Under the pieces are notes generated by a model. It was not told where the DNA came from and did not search any database. It was given only the letters and a program-made list of their open reading frames with translations. 64,000 bases of DNA from Microcosmobacter sp040493455. Its GTDB lineage: Bacteria; Bacteroidota; Bacteroidia; Flavobacteriales; Flavobacteriaceae. Positions within the stretch are counted from its first letter, which is position 1. Each line of letters opens with the position of its first letter. This document shows, one piece after another, positions 44,933-54,238 of this stretch. Both the position numbers and the translations under genes were made by a program. The stretch is taken from contig NZ_JANFDA010000003.1 in the NCBI RefSeq assembly GCF_040493455.1, forward strand, positions 62,001-126,000, written 5' to 3'.

Positions 44933-46627
44933 ATGAAACCGCTTATCAAAAATAGAATTGCTATTCTATTTGCCCTTTTTTCTTTCATTGTTTTTATCAA
45001 CTGTAGTAGTGACAGTAATCCTGGACCAAGCCCAACACCATCTATTGCCATTACTGGATCTATAGCTCCTTTTGGAGAAGTAGATGCTCTAAGTCATTCG
45101 AGTTCTCAAAGCTTTCAGGTTTCTGGGAGTGACTTAACAGGAACCGTTACTGTAACTGCTAGTGATAACTTTCAAGTATCTCTAAATGATACGAGTTTTA
45201 GTGGAAATGTGTCAATATCTTCAAGTGATGTTAACTCTGGGAATACTACTGTTTATGTTAGGTTTTCACCTACTGCCGAAGCATTAGGATTTATAACAGG
45301 AACAGTTAGTATACAAAGTTCTGGAGCTACAACAGCAACATTAAATGTGAACGGTGTGGCATTGAGCATTGAGCCTGCAATACTTGTTAATAATAACAGT
45401 CTTAGTTTTGAAGATACTCAAGTTTCGAATACTTCAGCGTCTACAGCGATAACTGTTGACGGAAATAACCTCGAGTCTGGAATACAGATTGATGTTAGTG
45501 AAGGCTTTGAAATCTCTAGCGATGATATGGCTTTTAGTAATTCAATGAGTATTACTGCAGAAAACGCCAATGATGTCAATACAATTTATGTGAGATTCGC
45601 ACCTACAACAGCAGCAGAAACTAATGGAACCATTACAATTCAAAGTAACGGAGCAGAGACTGTAGAGGTAGCCTTAAGTGGACTTGGTTTACCAATTATA
45701 CATAATTACCAAACGTATGTTGATCAACCATTAGGCTTTGGTGGAGGATTTAACCAGTCTGCTGAGCAGACATTTACATTGCATTCCGATGTATCCAATA
45801 TTGAGCAAATTAAGATGTACCTTCAAATAGATTGTCCTGGTACAGGTTGTGATGATTGGGATAGATATGCCAACATAATGATAAAAGATCCTGACTCTAA
45901 TACTTGGTACGAGATTGGAAGATACATTACGCCTTACTGGGTTGGTACGCAACTCTTAGAGAGAGGTTTAGAGTTTGATGTTACTGATTTTAAATCATTA
46001 CTCACAGGCAGTGTTGAAATCAGGATTTTTATTGAAAACTGGACAGCTAAAGCGGATTTAGTTTCTATAGATTTTGATTATATAGAAGGTGAGCCAGATT
46101 ATCCATACTATGCAATTGCTGATGTAATGCAGTACAATGGTAACTCTCTGCAAGGAGTTCCTTATGGGGTTTCTCATGCTTTCGATTTGGATAGAACTGT
46201 TTCTATCCCTGCTAATGCTGAAAGCACTCATTTGAGAACTGTTATTTCTGGATGGGGACATGCAACACCGACAGATGCTGATGGAAGACCTTGCGCTGAA
46301 TGGTGCTTTAGAACACACGATGTCATTATTAATGGTGGAAATATGTTTCAGCACAATATGGGGCCAATAGGTTGTGCTGCTAATCCGATAAGCAATCAAA
46401 ACCCGGGTAACTGGCAACCTAATAGAGCTGGTTGGTGTCCTGGAATGGTGGTTCCTTATCGTATCGATGAGTTCTCTACATCTATGGCAGGAGGTAATTT
46501 TACCTTTGAATATGATTTTGAAGATTGGACTTCAGATGGTGGTAATGGCGATGCATACTATGCCATTTCTACATTTGTTGTCGTGAAGAGTAGCACACCA
46601 ATTGATAAACCTACGGTGATGAATTAA
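44933..46627 (+). CDS. PNGase F-type N-glycan amidase, lipoprotein form
   Basis: A 564-residue protein. The signal peptide ends in a lipobox with Cys24 (FINCSS). Two similar Ig-like beta-domains follow (about 35-140 and 150-250; each ends in a TVYVRFSPT or TIYVRFAPT strand and an Ile-Gln-Ser segment). Residues 255-564 align without net gaps at the active site to Elizabethkingia PNGase F. Asp310 (CDDWDRY), Glu368 (FIENW) and Glu456 (CAEWCF) correspond to Asp60, Glu118 and Glu206, each offset by exactly 250. The enzyme removes N-linked glycans from glycoproteins by cleaving the Asn-GlcNAc bond. The classical enzyme is secreted and lacks the Ig-like part. Confidence 0.92.
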   Translation: MKPLIKNRIAILFALFSFIVFINCSSDSNPGPSPTPSIAITGSIAPFGEVDALSHSSSQSFQVSGSDLTGTVTVTASDNFQVSLNDTSFSGNVSISSSDVNSGNTTVYVRFSPTAEALGFITGTVSIQSSGATTATLNVNGVALSIEPAILVNNNSLSFEDTQVSNTSASTAITVDGNNLESGIQIDVSEGFEISSDDMAFSNSMSITAENANDVNTIYVRFAPTTAAETNGTITIQSNGAETVEVALSGLGLPIIHNYQTYVDQPLGFGGGFNQSAEQTFTLHSDVSNIEQIKMYLQIDCPGTGCDDWDRYANIMIKDPDSNTWYEIGRYITPYWVGTQLLERGLEFDVTDFKSLLTGSVEIRIFIENWTAKADLVSIDFDYIEGEPDYPYYAIADVMQYNGNSLQGVPYGVSHAFDLDRTVSIPANAESTHLRTVISGWGHATPTDADGRPCAEWCFRTHDVIINGGNMFQHNMGPIGCAANPISNQNPGNWQPNRAGWCPGMVVPYRIDEFSTSMAGGNFTFEYDFEDWTSDGGNGDAYYAISTFVVVKSSTPIDKPTVMN

Positions 46628-46682
46628 TTAAAATTTTTAGACTAACATACTATCTTGGCATCATTCTAGTTATCTTTAAACT

Positions 46683-48662
46683 ATGATTCGATGCCTTTTT
46701 TTATGCCTGCTTTTTTGTGGCTTTCTTTCACAAGCTCAACAAGCTGAACACGTTGACTTTTTATCTGTTGATGCTGATCTTTTTTTTGGTCCAAATAAAG
46801 GCATGTTGAGTGGAAATGCGAAATACAAGCTGAAGATTTTAAAAGATATTGATTCGGTTTATATTGATAACAGAAATGACATAGAGCATTATGAGATTCA
46901 TAATAGCAATATGGGATTTGGTCGTAGTAAAGGTGACCATATAATCTTTAAGAAACATGGTGGCTTTAAAAAAGATTCCATTTATAAGTTTAGTCTGGTT
47001 TACTTCTCTCATCCTAAAAAAGCAATCTATTTTGTTGATGACCAAATCTGGACTCAAGGACAAGGAAAATATACGAGTAATTGGTTGCCTAGTATAGATG
47101 ATACGAATGACAAGATTGAATTTGATCTGAATATTACTTACGATAAAGATTATCAAGTTTTAGCGAATGGGAAGCTTGTTGATAAACAAGTAAATGATTC
47201 AACCGTAACTTGGCGTTATGATATGAAACACCCAATGCCGAGCTATTTAGTAGCTCTAGCAATTGGAAAATATGATAAGCAAGTTGAATATTCCGAAAGC
47301 GGCATTCCTTTAGAATATTACTACTATCCTGAAGATTCCCTAAAGGTTGAACCGACCTATCGTTATACAAAGCGTATGTTCGATTTTATGGAAAAGGAGA
47401 TAGGCGTTCCATATCCTTGGCAAAATTATAAGCAAGTTCCAGTGAAAGACTTCTTGTATTCTGGGATGGAGAATACAAGTCTTACTATTTTTTCTGATGC
47501 TTATGTAGTAGACGATATTGGTTTTAATGATAAAAACTATGTCAATGTTAATGCACACGAATTGGCACATCAGTGGTTTGGAGATTTTGTCACGGCAAAG
47601 TCTGGCGAGCATCATTGGTTGCAAGAAGGCTTTGCAACCTACTATGCATTATTAGCCGAGCGCGATATTTTTGGAAACAAGCATTACATCTGGGAATTAT
47701 ATAAGACCGCCCAAGATTTGATGTTACAAGATCAAGCTGGTCAAGGGACTTCGTTGTTGAATCCAAAAGCCAGTAGCCTTACATTTTACCAAAGAGGTGC
47801 TTGGGTGCTACACATGCTCCGACAAATGATCGGTGACGATTACTTTAGAATTTCGGTTAAAAACTATTTAGAGGCTTACGCATTTGGTAATGCTACCACA
47901 GAAGATTTTATTAATGAAGTAGAAGCAGTCAGTGGTTACGACCTCTCAGCTTTTGTGAATACCTGGATTAAAGCTGAAACATTTCCTTATGATGAAGCTA
48001 TGGAGCATTTGAAAGCCAAATCAACTTTTATACAAGAGTATTTGATGGTAGATTGCGAATTGAAGACTTCTAAGTGTGAGTATTATTTGAATTCTTGGGC
48101 TTCAGATGAAGCTAAAGCTAAAATTGTCAATCAGGTTCCTGAATTAGTTACAGAGGAAGTGTTCAAGAATAACCTGAAGGTAAGGCAAGCTATAGCTAAA
48201 AGCCTGAGAACAATTCCGGCTAAATTAAAAACGCCTTACGAAAACCTCTTGAATGATAATTCATACATGACGAAAGAAGCTGCACTAGCAAACCTTTGGG
48301 TGAATTTTCCAGAAGAGCGTTCCAAATATCTAGATCAAACCAAATCTGTAATTGGTTTTAATGATAGAAATGTAAGACAGTTGTGGTTGGTTTTAGCTTT
48401 AAATACAGAAGCATATCATGACGATTTGAAGCAATCTTACTATGATGAATTGGTGAGTTACACATCTTCAGATTTTGGTTTCGAAACGCGGCAATTAGCG
48501 TTTAGTTACCTCAATAGCATGAATGCCTTTAGTGCTGTGTCGCTTCAAAATTTAAAAGATGCCAGTACGCATCATAATTGGCGTTTCAAGAAGTTTGCTA
48601 AAGAGTTAATCGAAGTCCTTTCTCAAAATCCTGAGTATAAGAAAATATTAGAAACCAATTGA
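46683..48662 (+). CDS. M1-family metallo-aminopeptidase
   Basis: A 659-residue secreted enzyme. After the signal peptide (MIRCLFLCLLFCGFLSQA) comes the M1 beta-saddle domain. The exopeptidase motif is SGMEN at 260-264 (instead of GAMEN). The zinc site is HELAH at 292-296 with Glu315 in WLQEG, exactly 18 residues after the last His. A helical C-terminal domain follows. The length is short for M1 enzymes (E. coli PepN has 870) but normal for the Bacteroidota form. It probably trims peptides in the periplasm. Confidence 0.9.
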   Translation: MIRCLFLCLLFCGFLSQAQQAEHVDFLSVDADLFFGPNKGMLSGNAKYKLKILKDIDSVYIDNRNDIEHYEIHNSNMGFGRSKGDHIIFKKHGGFKKDSIYKFSLVYFSHPKKAIYFVDDQIWTQGQGKYTSNWLPSIDDTNDKIEFDLNITYDKDYQVLANGKLVDKQVNDSTVTWRYDMKHPMPSYLVALAIGKYDKQVEYSESGIPLEYYYYPEDSLKVEPTYRYTKRMFDFMEKEIGVPYPWQNYKQVPVKDFLYSGMENTSLTIFSDAYVVDDIGFNDKNYVNVNAHELAHQWFGDFVTAKSGEHHWLQEGFATYYALLAERDIFGNKHYIWELYKTAQDLMLQDQAGQGTSLLNPKASSLTFYQRGAWVLHMLRQMIGDDYFRISVKNYLEAYAFGNATTEDFINEVEAVSGYDLSAFVNTWIKAETFPYDEAMEHLKAKSTFIQEYLMVDCELKTSKCEYYLNSWASDEAKAKIVNQVPELVTEEVFKNNLKVRQAIAKSLRTIPAKLKTPYENLLNDNSYMTKEAALANLWVNFPEERSKYLDQTKSVIGFNDRNVRQLWLVLALNTEAYHDDLKQSYYDELVSYTSSDFGFETRQLAFSYLNSMNAFSAVSLQNLKDASTHHNWRFKKFAKELIEVLSQNPEYKKILETN

Positions 48663-48697
48663 TTTTAAAGGGTTTATTAGCGGATTGGCTAAGAAAG

Positions 48698-48728
48698 TTG
48701 TGCGTTTCTTTAACATTTACCATCTTTG
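48698..48728 (+). promoter_or_regulatory. Possible promoter of the patatin gene
   Basis: TTG at 48698-48700 and CATCTTTG at 48721-48728, 20 bases apart; the -7 box has one mismatch (C for T) to TAnnTTTG. Confidence 0.4.
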
Positions 48729-48757
48729 AGTAATCCAAACACTATAAATAACCAACT

Positions 48758-49660
48758 ATGCGTGCTTTAGTCATTTCGGGCGGAGGAAGCAAAGGTGCTT
48801 TTGCAGGAGGTGTGGCACAATACCTCATGGAAGACCTGGGAAGAGAGTACGATATGTTTTTGGGTACTTCAACAGGTAGTTTACTGATTCCGCATTTGGC
48901 TTGCAACGATATTCCTAAGTTGTATGAGATTTTTACTAATGTTCAACAGCACGATATTTTTAGTATTAGTCCATTTGTACAACGCAAAAAAGGAGATCGT
49001 GAGTTTGTGTCTATTGACTTTCTTAATTCGCTTTGGCAATTCATTCGTTTCAAGCGAACATTTGGAGAGAGTAAAGCCTTACGACGAAATATAAAACGTC
49101 AGTTTCTAAGAGAAGAATACGAAAAAATCAAGGCGACCAAAACCGAAGTGGTGGTCACGGTGTCCAATCTGTCTAAAAATAGTGTCGAGTATAAGTCGAT
49201 AAATGATTGCACTTATGAAGAGTTTTGCGATTGGATATGGATTTCGTGTAATTATATTCCATTTATGTCTTTAGCTACGGTTGATGGTTACGAGTATGCT
49301 GATGGAGGTCTCGGTTGTGTGGTGCCTATTAGAGAAGCGATACAGCGAGGTGCCACAGAAATCGATGCAATTGTTCTGGAAGCTGAGAATCTCGAAAAAC
49401 AAAAAGTATTGGGTAAGAACCCATTCTCATTAATGATTAATCTCTTTGGACATCTATTGAACCAGGTTGAACGTGGCGATATTACTATTGGGAAGTTGGC
49501 GGCAAAAACCAAAAATGCCAACCTCAATTTGTACTATACGCCAACCAGTCTTACTGAGAATTCATTGATATTCAGTAAACGATTAATGGTAAAATGGTGG
49601 CAACAAGGTTACGATCATGCTAAGCAAAAGCATAAGAGTGCTACTGAAGCCGATGAATAA
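48758..49660 (+). CDS. Patatin-like phospholipase
   Basis: A 300-residue protein with the patatin oxyanion loop GGGSKGAFAGG (8-18), nucleophile Ser38 in GTSTGS and catalytic Asp182 in YADGG. There is no signal peptide, so it is cytoplasmic. Patatins hydrolyse acyl chains of phospholipids. The C-terminal 80 residues are basic and helical. It converges on phoX with only five bases between stops. Confidence 0.88.
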   Translation: MRALVISGGGSKGAFAGGVAQYLMEDLGREYDMFLGTSTGSLLIPHLACNDIPKLYEIFTNVQQHDIFSISPFVQRKKGDREFVSIDFLNSLWQFIRFKRTFGESKALRRNIKRQFLREEYEKIKATKTEVVVTVSNLSKNSVEYKSINDCTYEEFCDWIWISCNYIPFMSLATVDGYEYADGGLGCVVPIREAIQRGATEIDAIVLEAENLEKQKVLGKNPFSLMINLFGHLLNQVERGDITIGKLAAKTKNANLNLYYTPTSLTENSLIFSKRLMVKWWQQGYDHAKQKHKSATEADE

Positions 49661-49665
49661 ATCAA

Positions 49666-51345
49666 TTAACTTTCAATAAGATTCAACTTATTCATCTTCT
49701 CAATTAAATCACCTGTAATAGCAACAACGGCAGGCTTTGGAATATTATCACCATCAAAAGGCCATTTGCTTGTTGGGTTATTCAAATCAGTGGTACGTTC
49801 TCCAGGATGTTGAACACTTAAGAATAATGTTTTTCCGTCTGGTGAAAACCAAGGGCCTGTTAGTTCGGCATCTCTTGGTGCTGAGGCTACTCTAATGACT
49901 TTTCCGGCATCTTCTCCATATCTTGGGATCACAAACAGGCTATTGTTTTTAAATGGCATATAATACGGTTTATCTGGTCTATTCATAGAACTTCCAGATA
50001 TGTCTGAGGTCATCCAGAGGTTTCCAGCTAAATCAAACGCTAAATTATCTGGGCAAGAGAATCCGTTTTCTTCGCCACCTGCTATGTAGGTTGAAGCTTT
50101 GAAAGTTAGTGCATCAAAGGCGCCATTGGTTTCTTCAATCTTTAGAATAGAACCGTGGTAATCGCCTTTTGGCTTGTTATTGGTCAATGTAACTAATATG
50201 TGACCAGTTATGGGGTCAATTTCAATATCTTCTGGACGGTTTAATTCTGTAGCACCTAGTAGTTCTGCAGCTTCTCTGACTCTAATAAGTACTTCAGTCT
50301 GGTCTTTAAATTTCTGTTTTAAAATAGGTTGCGTTTCCCAATCTAAAGAAAGCCATTTCCCATTGATGGTATCTGCAACATAAAGTGTCCCATCCTTCAG
50401 AGAGCCTGGTTTAGAAGAGATGAATTTATATAAGTATTCGTCGTTTTTATCATCTCCAGAGTAGGCGACAACGCGTTTATCATCTAGTTCGTATAAGGTA
50501 CAGCATTCATGCGCAAACCTTCCAAGAGCTACATGTTTTTGAGCTTTGCCGCTTTTTGGATCTATTTCAACAACCCATCCATAATGCTCTGTAGGATAGT
50601 TATTAAAATGTTCCCAGCCGTGCCAACTTTTCTTATGTGTAGCTACGTTATTGCCATCATATTCTGTTTCACCGTAATAATCGTGGTAGTTCTCTTCGCA
50701 GGTCAAAAAAGTATTCCATGGTGTAATACCACCAGAACAATTGCTATGAGTTCCAATTACAGTGGTTTTACCTTTTATAGGACTATCCCAATTAAGTTCA
50801 ATTGGTGTTTTTGCAGTTATACGCCTATTGTATGGATCATTTTCAACAACCTTCCATCTGCCATTTACTTCTTTAATTCTAACAATACTTCCACCAACAT
50901 CATACATTTCTTTGTCGACCTGCTCTTTGGTTTTATTCAGCTCTGGGTTTTTGTATTTTCTATGATTGTAACCAGAAACATAAAGCGGATTAATAGATTC
51001 ATGATTTACCCATAACAATCCATCTTTTGGATTGTTTTTATCTAATGGAATAAAGCAGGTAAAATCATTATTGAACCCAAAGGTATCTTTATCACTAATA
51101 GGATCTTGCCATTTTATGATAGTATGGTAATCTAAGCCTTTTGTGAGAAGTAAATCATCTTTATCGGATGCTGGTAGCGCTTCTAGAGTCAGTCTTCTTA
51201 ATCTTTCTAGAACTTCCTTTGAAGTATTTTTGGTATCTATTGGTGTGGTTGTGCTGCCACAACTAATTAAAAAAGGAGGCATAACCATTGCACCCAAGCT
51301 AGCCTTCCCTAAAAAGGAAATGAATTTCCGACGACTGTACTCCAT
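49666..51345 (-). CDS. phoX: PhoX-family alkaline phosphatase (DUF839), Tat-exported
   Basis: A 559-residue protein. The N-terminus has a twin-arginine signal (SRRKFISFLG) and a possible lipobox (LISCGS). The body matches PhoX: NPKDGLLWVNHESINP, NCSGGITPWNTFLTCEENYHDYYG, HGWVVEIDP-type and FSPDGKTLFLSVQHPG segments. PhoX enzymes use iron and calcium rather than zinc. It is the last gene of a zinc-linked operon, where a zinc-free phosphatase makes sense. It lies seven bases after the preceding gene. Confidence 0.85.
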   Translation of the reverse strand: MEYSRRKFISFLGKASLGAMVMPPFLISCGSTTTPIDTKNTSKEVLERLRRLTLEALPASDKDDLLLTKGLDYHTIIKWQDPISDKDTFGFNNDFTCFIPLDKNNPKDGLLWVNHESINPLYVSGYNHRKYKNPELNKTKEQVDKEMYDVGGSIVRIKEVNGRWKVVENDPYNRRITAKTPIELNWDSPIKGKTTVIGTHSNCSGGITPWNTFLTCEENYHDYYGETEYDGNNVATHKKSWHGWEHFNNYPTEHYGWVVEIDPKSGKAQKHVALGRFAHECCTLYELDDKRVVAYSGDDKNDEYLYKFISSKPGSLKDGTLYVADTINGKWLSLDWETQPILKQKFKDQTEVLIRVREAAELLGATELNRPEDIEIDPITGHILVTLTNNKPKGDYHGSILKIEETNGAFDALTFKASTYIAGGEENGFSCPDNLAFDLAGNLWMTSDISGSSMNRPDKPYYMPFKNNSLFVIPRYGEDAGKVIRVASAPRDAELTGPWFSPDGKTLFLSVQHPGERTTDLNNPTSKWPFDGDNIPKPAVVAITGDLIEKMNKLNLIES

Positions 51346-51352
51346 ATTATTT

Positions 51353-51850
51353 TTAGTTCAAGTAATGTTTTTCAATGCAAATTAAATCAGAATAAATATT
51401 ACTGAAAATATTTTTTTGCCTAAAATAAATTTTACCACTTATTCTAGGTAAATGGATTGGTAAATTATCTAATTCAAGTTGCAACTCTTTTATCTTATTG
51501 TTAAGATAATAAGAAAGAATGGAGAATTGACGATTGTCGGTTTGCCACAAGACTTCTGAGCGTTCTTTTTGTCTTGTAACTTCAGTATAAAATTTTTGTA
51601 AACCTCGGATATCAGAAAAAGATTGTCCTCCCAATGCATCCAAAATAATTTTGTTATCATCGGAAAGGACAAAATAAATTTTTCTGATGTTATGTTGAAT
51701 AATCAGCTCTTTTATGTTCTCAATTGTCTCCGTGTCTGATATAAAAGAATTACCAAGAGACGTGTAAAAATAATTTTCATGCTTGAAAGTATCGTTAATA
51801 ATGGACTCCAAGCAATCAGTTGGACATAAAAGAAAAAGAGCTTTATGCAT
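51353..51850 (-). CDS. Unrecognised protein in the zinc-linked operon
   Basis: A 165-residue protein I do not recognise. It begins MHKALFLLCPTDCLESII and has an alpha/beta character, with strands such as IRKIYFVLSDDNKIILDALGG suggesting a Rossmann-like core. There is no signal peptide and no clear metal-binding cluster, although Cys9 and Cys13 are spaced as C-P-T-D-C. A faint similarity to beta-carbonic anhydrase organisation is possible but not supported by the expected Cys/His/Cys ligands. It overlaps the next gene by one base and is surely cotranscribed. Confidence 0.6.
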   Translation of the reverse strand: MHKALFLLCPTDCLESIINDTFKHENYFYTSLGNSFISDTETIENIKELIIQHNIRKIYFVLSDDNKIILDALGGQSFSDIRGLQKFYTEVTRQKERSEVLWQTDNRQFSILSYYLNNKIKELQLELDNLPIHLPRISGKIYFRQKNIFSNIYSDLICIEKHYLN

Positions 51851-52326
51851 TATACCACATCTTCTGGATTTGGAAATGGAAATGAAGAGTGGTGTACGTC
51901 GATTTTTAATTCACCCTCAATTAACTTGTAACCAAATGTATATTCAACTTTAGCCTCATCACCATTTAAATCTGTGAAATAATAATTGCCCATAGCAATG
52001 GCACGGTTTTCCTCTAAAATAAAGCCAGCATTCTCAAATCTAACTTTTGTCCAAGGCTGAATAGCGAAGCCTTTATCTTCTTTACAAGCTCTGTCGTCAC
52101 CAGCAATAAAGTAAGATAATGCTTCAGGTTTAGTAGGTCTAAATTGTTCTATTGCACACTTGGTAGGTTTAAATAAAACTGGACCTGCTTCAAAGGCATA
52201 GCGTTGGCCAAGAAATTCACTTGCATAAGCTTCACATTCTGATCTTTGATCTTTTAACGAACCGATTTTTACTACGCCATTACCCCATTTGGTTTGTGCT
52301 TCTAATACGTTTTCTTTAGTAATCAT
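51850..52326 (-). CDS. NTF2-like protein of zinc clusters (often labelled phosphoribosyl-AMP cyclohydrolase)
   Basis: A 158-residue protein starting at ATG 52326 (MITKENVLEAQTKWGNG). Motifs are AGPVLFKPTKCAIEQFRPT, EDKGFAIQPWTKVRFENAGFILEENRAIAMGNYYF and a final VHHSSFPF. The fold is SnoaL/NTF2-like. Databases often label such proteins as phosphoribosyl-AMP cyclohydrolase, but the HisI metal-binding motifs are absent, so I would not use that name. The family is repeatedly found beside COG0523 proteins. It lies 29 bases after the COG0523 gene. The role is unknown. Confidence 0.7.
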   Translation of the reverse strand: MITKENVLEAQTKWGNGVVKIGSLKDQRSECEAYASEFLGQRYAFEAGPVLFKPTKCAIEQFRPTKPEALSYFIAGDDRACKEDKGFAIQPWTKVRFENAGFILEENRAIAMGNYYFTDLNGDEAKVEYTFGYKLIEGELKIDVHHSSFPFPNPEDVV

Positions 52327-52355
52327 TTTATTATAATTTAAAGTTAATCTTGTTG

Positions 52356-53573
52356 TTAATGCATATACGCTTTTTGAACTGGCCAGTTGTCTTCGTAGCC
52401 CTTTTCCCATTCTTGAGTTTCCAATTCCTTATCAGTAACTAAGCAATTATCTAACTCTTCTTTAATGAGTTGAACATCCATATCCTGACCAATAAAAACA
52501 ATTTCATTTTTTCGGTCGCCAAAAGTGATATCCCAATCGTGTTCTATTACGTTTTGATTATTGATGAATGAGGGATACTGAAACCGTTCTTGAAATGGCA
52601 TGCTTGCCCACCAAACGCCAGCGCTATCTGCGCGTAAGGATCCACCAGCCTGCCCCCAAATCAATGCTTGTTCTGGGCGTGATGCTATCCAGAATAAGCC
52701 TTTGCTGCGTATTACATTAATTGGGAATTTTTGCTGGATATAGTCTAGGAAACGAACAGGGTCAAACGGTCTCTTGTTTCGATACACAAACGAACTAATT
52801 CCATATTCTTCCGTTTCGGGTGTGTGTTCATCTTTATTGAGTTCTTCTATCCAGCCAGCACTTTGTTCGGCCTCTTCAAAATTGAACAAGCCAGTATGCA
52901 ATATTTCTTTAGGACTGATTTTACTGAATGTCGATTCAATGATTTTTGCAGATGGATTTAATTTTTGAATAGTAGCGCGTAAAACTGCTAGATTTTCTTT
53001 TGTTACTAAATCCACCTTGTTTAAAATAATGACATTGGCAAACTCAATTTGATCGGTAAGTAGATTAACAATAGTACGATAGTCACCTTCCATGTCCGTT
53101 AAGTTTCTATCCATTAAAGTTTGCGGACTTCCAAAATCTTTAAAAAAGTTAAAGGCATCTACAACCGTAACCATAGTATCTACATAGCTAAATCGAGATA
53201 AATCAATACCATTTTCTTCATCTATAAATGAAAAGGTTTGTGCTACAGGAATAGGTTCGCTAATCCCTGTACTCTCAATTAGCAGATAGTCGAATCTGTT
53301 TTCTTTTGCCAGTCGTTCCACTTCTACCATTAAATCCTCACGCAGCGTACAGCAGATACAGCCATTGCTCATTTCTACTAATTTTTCTTCGGTACGAGAA
53401 AGCGTGTTTTCATTCTTAACCAATTCGGCATCTACGTTTACCTCACTCATATCATTGACAATAACAGCTACTTTTAAACCTTCTTTATTATGCAAAATAT
53501 GATTAAGCAGGGTCGTTTTTCCTGCACCTAAGAAACCGCTTAGCACGGTTACAGGAAGTTTTTTATCAATCAT
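52356..53573 (-). CDS. COG0523 GTPase metallochaperone (ZigA/CobW family)
   Basis: A 405-residue G3E-family GTPase. Residues 13-21 form Walker A (GFLGAGKTT), residues 72-75 form the family's metal-binding CxCC motif (CICC), then LLIESTGISEP. NKVDL is the guanine-specificity motif. The C-terminal CobW_C domain contains RPFDPVRFLDYIQQKFP and ends near LDNCLVTDKELE. Zinc-linked members deliver zinc to client enzymes when it is scarce. The start overlaps the folE stop by four bases. FolE, a zinc enzyme, is the most likely local client. Confidence 0.9.
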   Translation of the reverse strand: MIDKKLPVTVLSGFLGAGKTTLLNHILHNKEGLKVAVIVNDMSEVNVDAELVKNENTLSRTEEKLVEMSNGCICCTLREDLMVEVERLAKENRFDYLLIESTGISEPIPVAQTFSFIDEENGIDLSRFSYVDTMVTVVDAFNFFKDFGSPQTLMDRNLTDMEGDYRTIVNLLTDQIEFANVIILNKVDLVTKENLAVLRATIQKLNPSAKIIESTFSKISPKEILHTGLFNFEEAEQSAGWIEELNKDEHTPETEEYGISSFVYRNKRPFDPVRFLDYIQQKFPINVIRSKGLFWIASRPEQALIWGQAGGSLRADSAGVWWASMPFQERFQYPSFINNQNVIEHDWDITFGDRKNEIVFIGQDMDVQLIKEELDNCLVTDKELETQEWEKGYEDNWPVQKAYMH

Positions 53574-54238
53574 TCTTCTACGTTTTGACTGTTAATAATG
53601 TTTAGAAATTCTCCTCTAGTTGTTTTATTTTCAAAGCTACCTCCATACTCTAAAGTTGTAGTGAAGCTGCTTTTATCTTTTATACCTCTTGAAGACACAC
53701 AGAGGTGTTTTGCACTGATCATAACTATGACGTCTTCGGTTTCCAAGACATTTTGAAGGTCTTTGAGTATTTGTAGAGCAAGCCTTTCCTGTACTTGTGG
53801 TCGGTGCGCATAATAATGGACTAATCGATTTATCTTTGAAAGACCAATCACTTTGTTTTTAGGGATATAGGCAACATGCGCATATCCTATTATTGGTAAA
53901 AAATGGTGCTCACAAGCCGAATCTATAGTGATGTTTTGCTCCACAAGCATTTTTCTGTAACCATACTTGTTTTCAAAGGTTGAAAGTTTTGGCTTGTTGG
54001 ATGGATTGAGGCCATAGAATAACTCTTTTACATACATTTTTGCCACTCGATATGGTGTTCCTGATAGGCTGTCATCAGATAGGTCCAATCCAAGTTCTAT
54101 CATTATCTTTTCGAAATAGTGCTCAATATTTTTTATTTTCTCACTATCTGATTTATCAAAAGCATCAGGACGTAAAGGTGTCTCTACACTAGTGGCAACA
54201 TGATTATCGCCTATTATTTCTATTTGTTCTTTATTCAT
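53570..54238 (-). CDS. folE: GTP cyclohydrolase I, zinc-dependent type
   Basis: A 222-residue enzyme making dihydroneopterin triphosphate from GTP, the first step to folates. The three zinc ligands are present: Cys109 and His112 (SACEHHFLP) and Cys180 (HLCVSSRG), as in E. coli FolE (110, 113, 181). The catalytic IGLSKINRLVHYYAHRPQVQERL is intact. It is therefore not the metal-flexible FolE2. It lies between merC-like and COG0523 genes with overlaps on both sides. It may be a second, zinc-stress-specific copy, but the rest of the genome would be needed to tell. Confidence 0.92.
   Translation of the reverse strand: MNKEQIEIIGDNHVATSVETPLRPDAFDKSDSEKIKNIEHYFEKIMIELGLDLSDDSLSGTPYRVAKMYVKELFYGLNPSNKPKLSTFENKYGYRKMLVEQNITIDSACEHHFLPIIGYAHVAYIPKNKVIGLSKINRLVHYYAHRPQVQERLALQILKDLQNVLETEDVIVMISAKHLCVSSRGIKDKSSFTTTLEYGGSFENKTTRGEFLNIINSQNVEE

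Noticed and set aside
51850..52326. Phosphoribosyl-AMP cyclohydrolase (HisI)
   Set aside because: The HisI metal-binding cysteines and conserved motifs are absent; the protein has an NTF2-like pattern instead.
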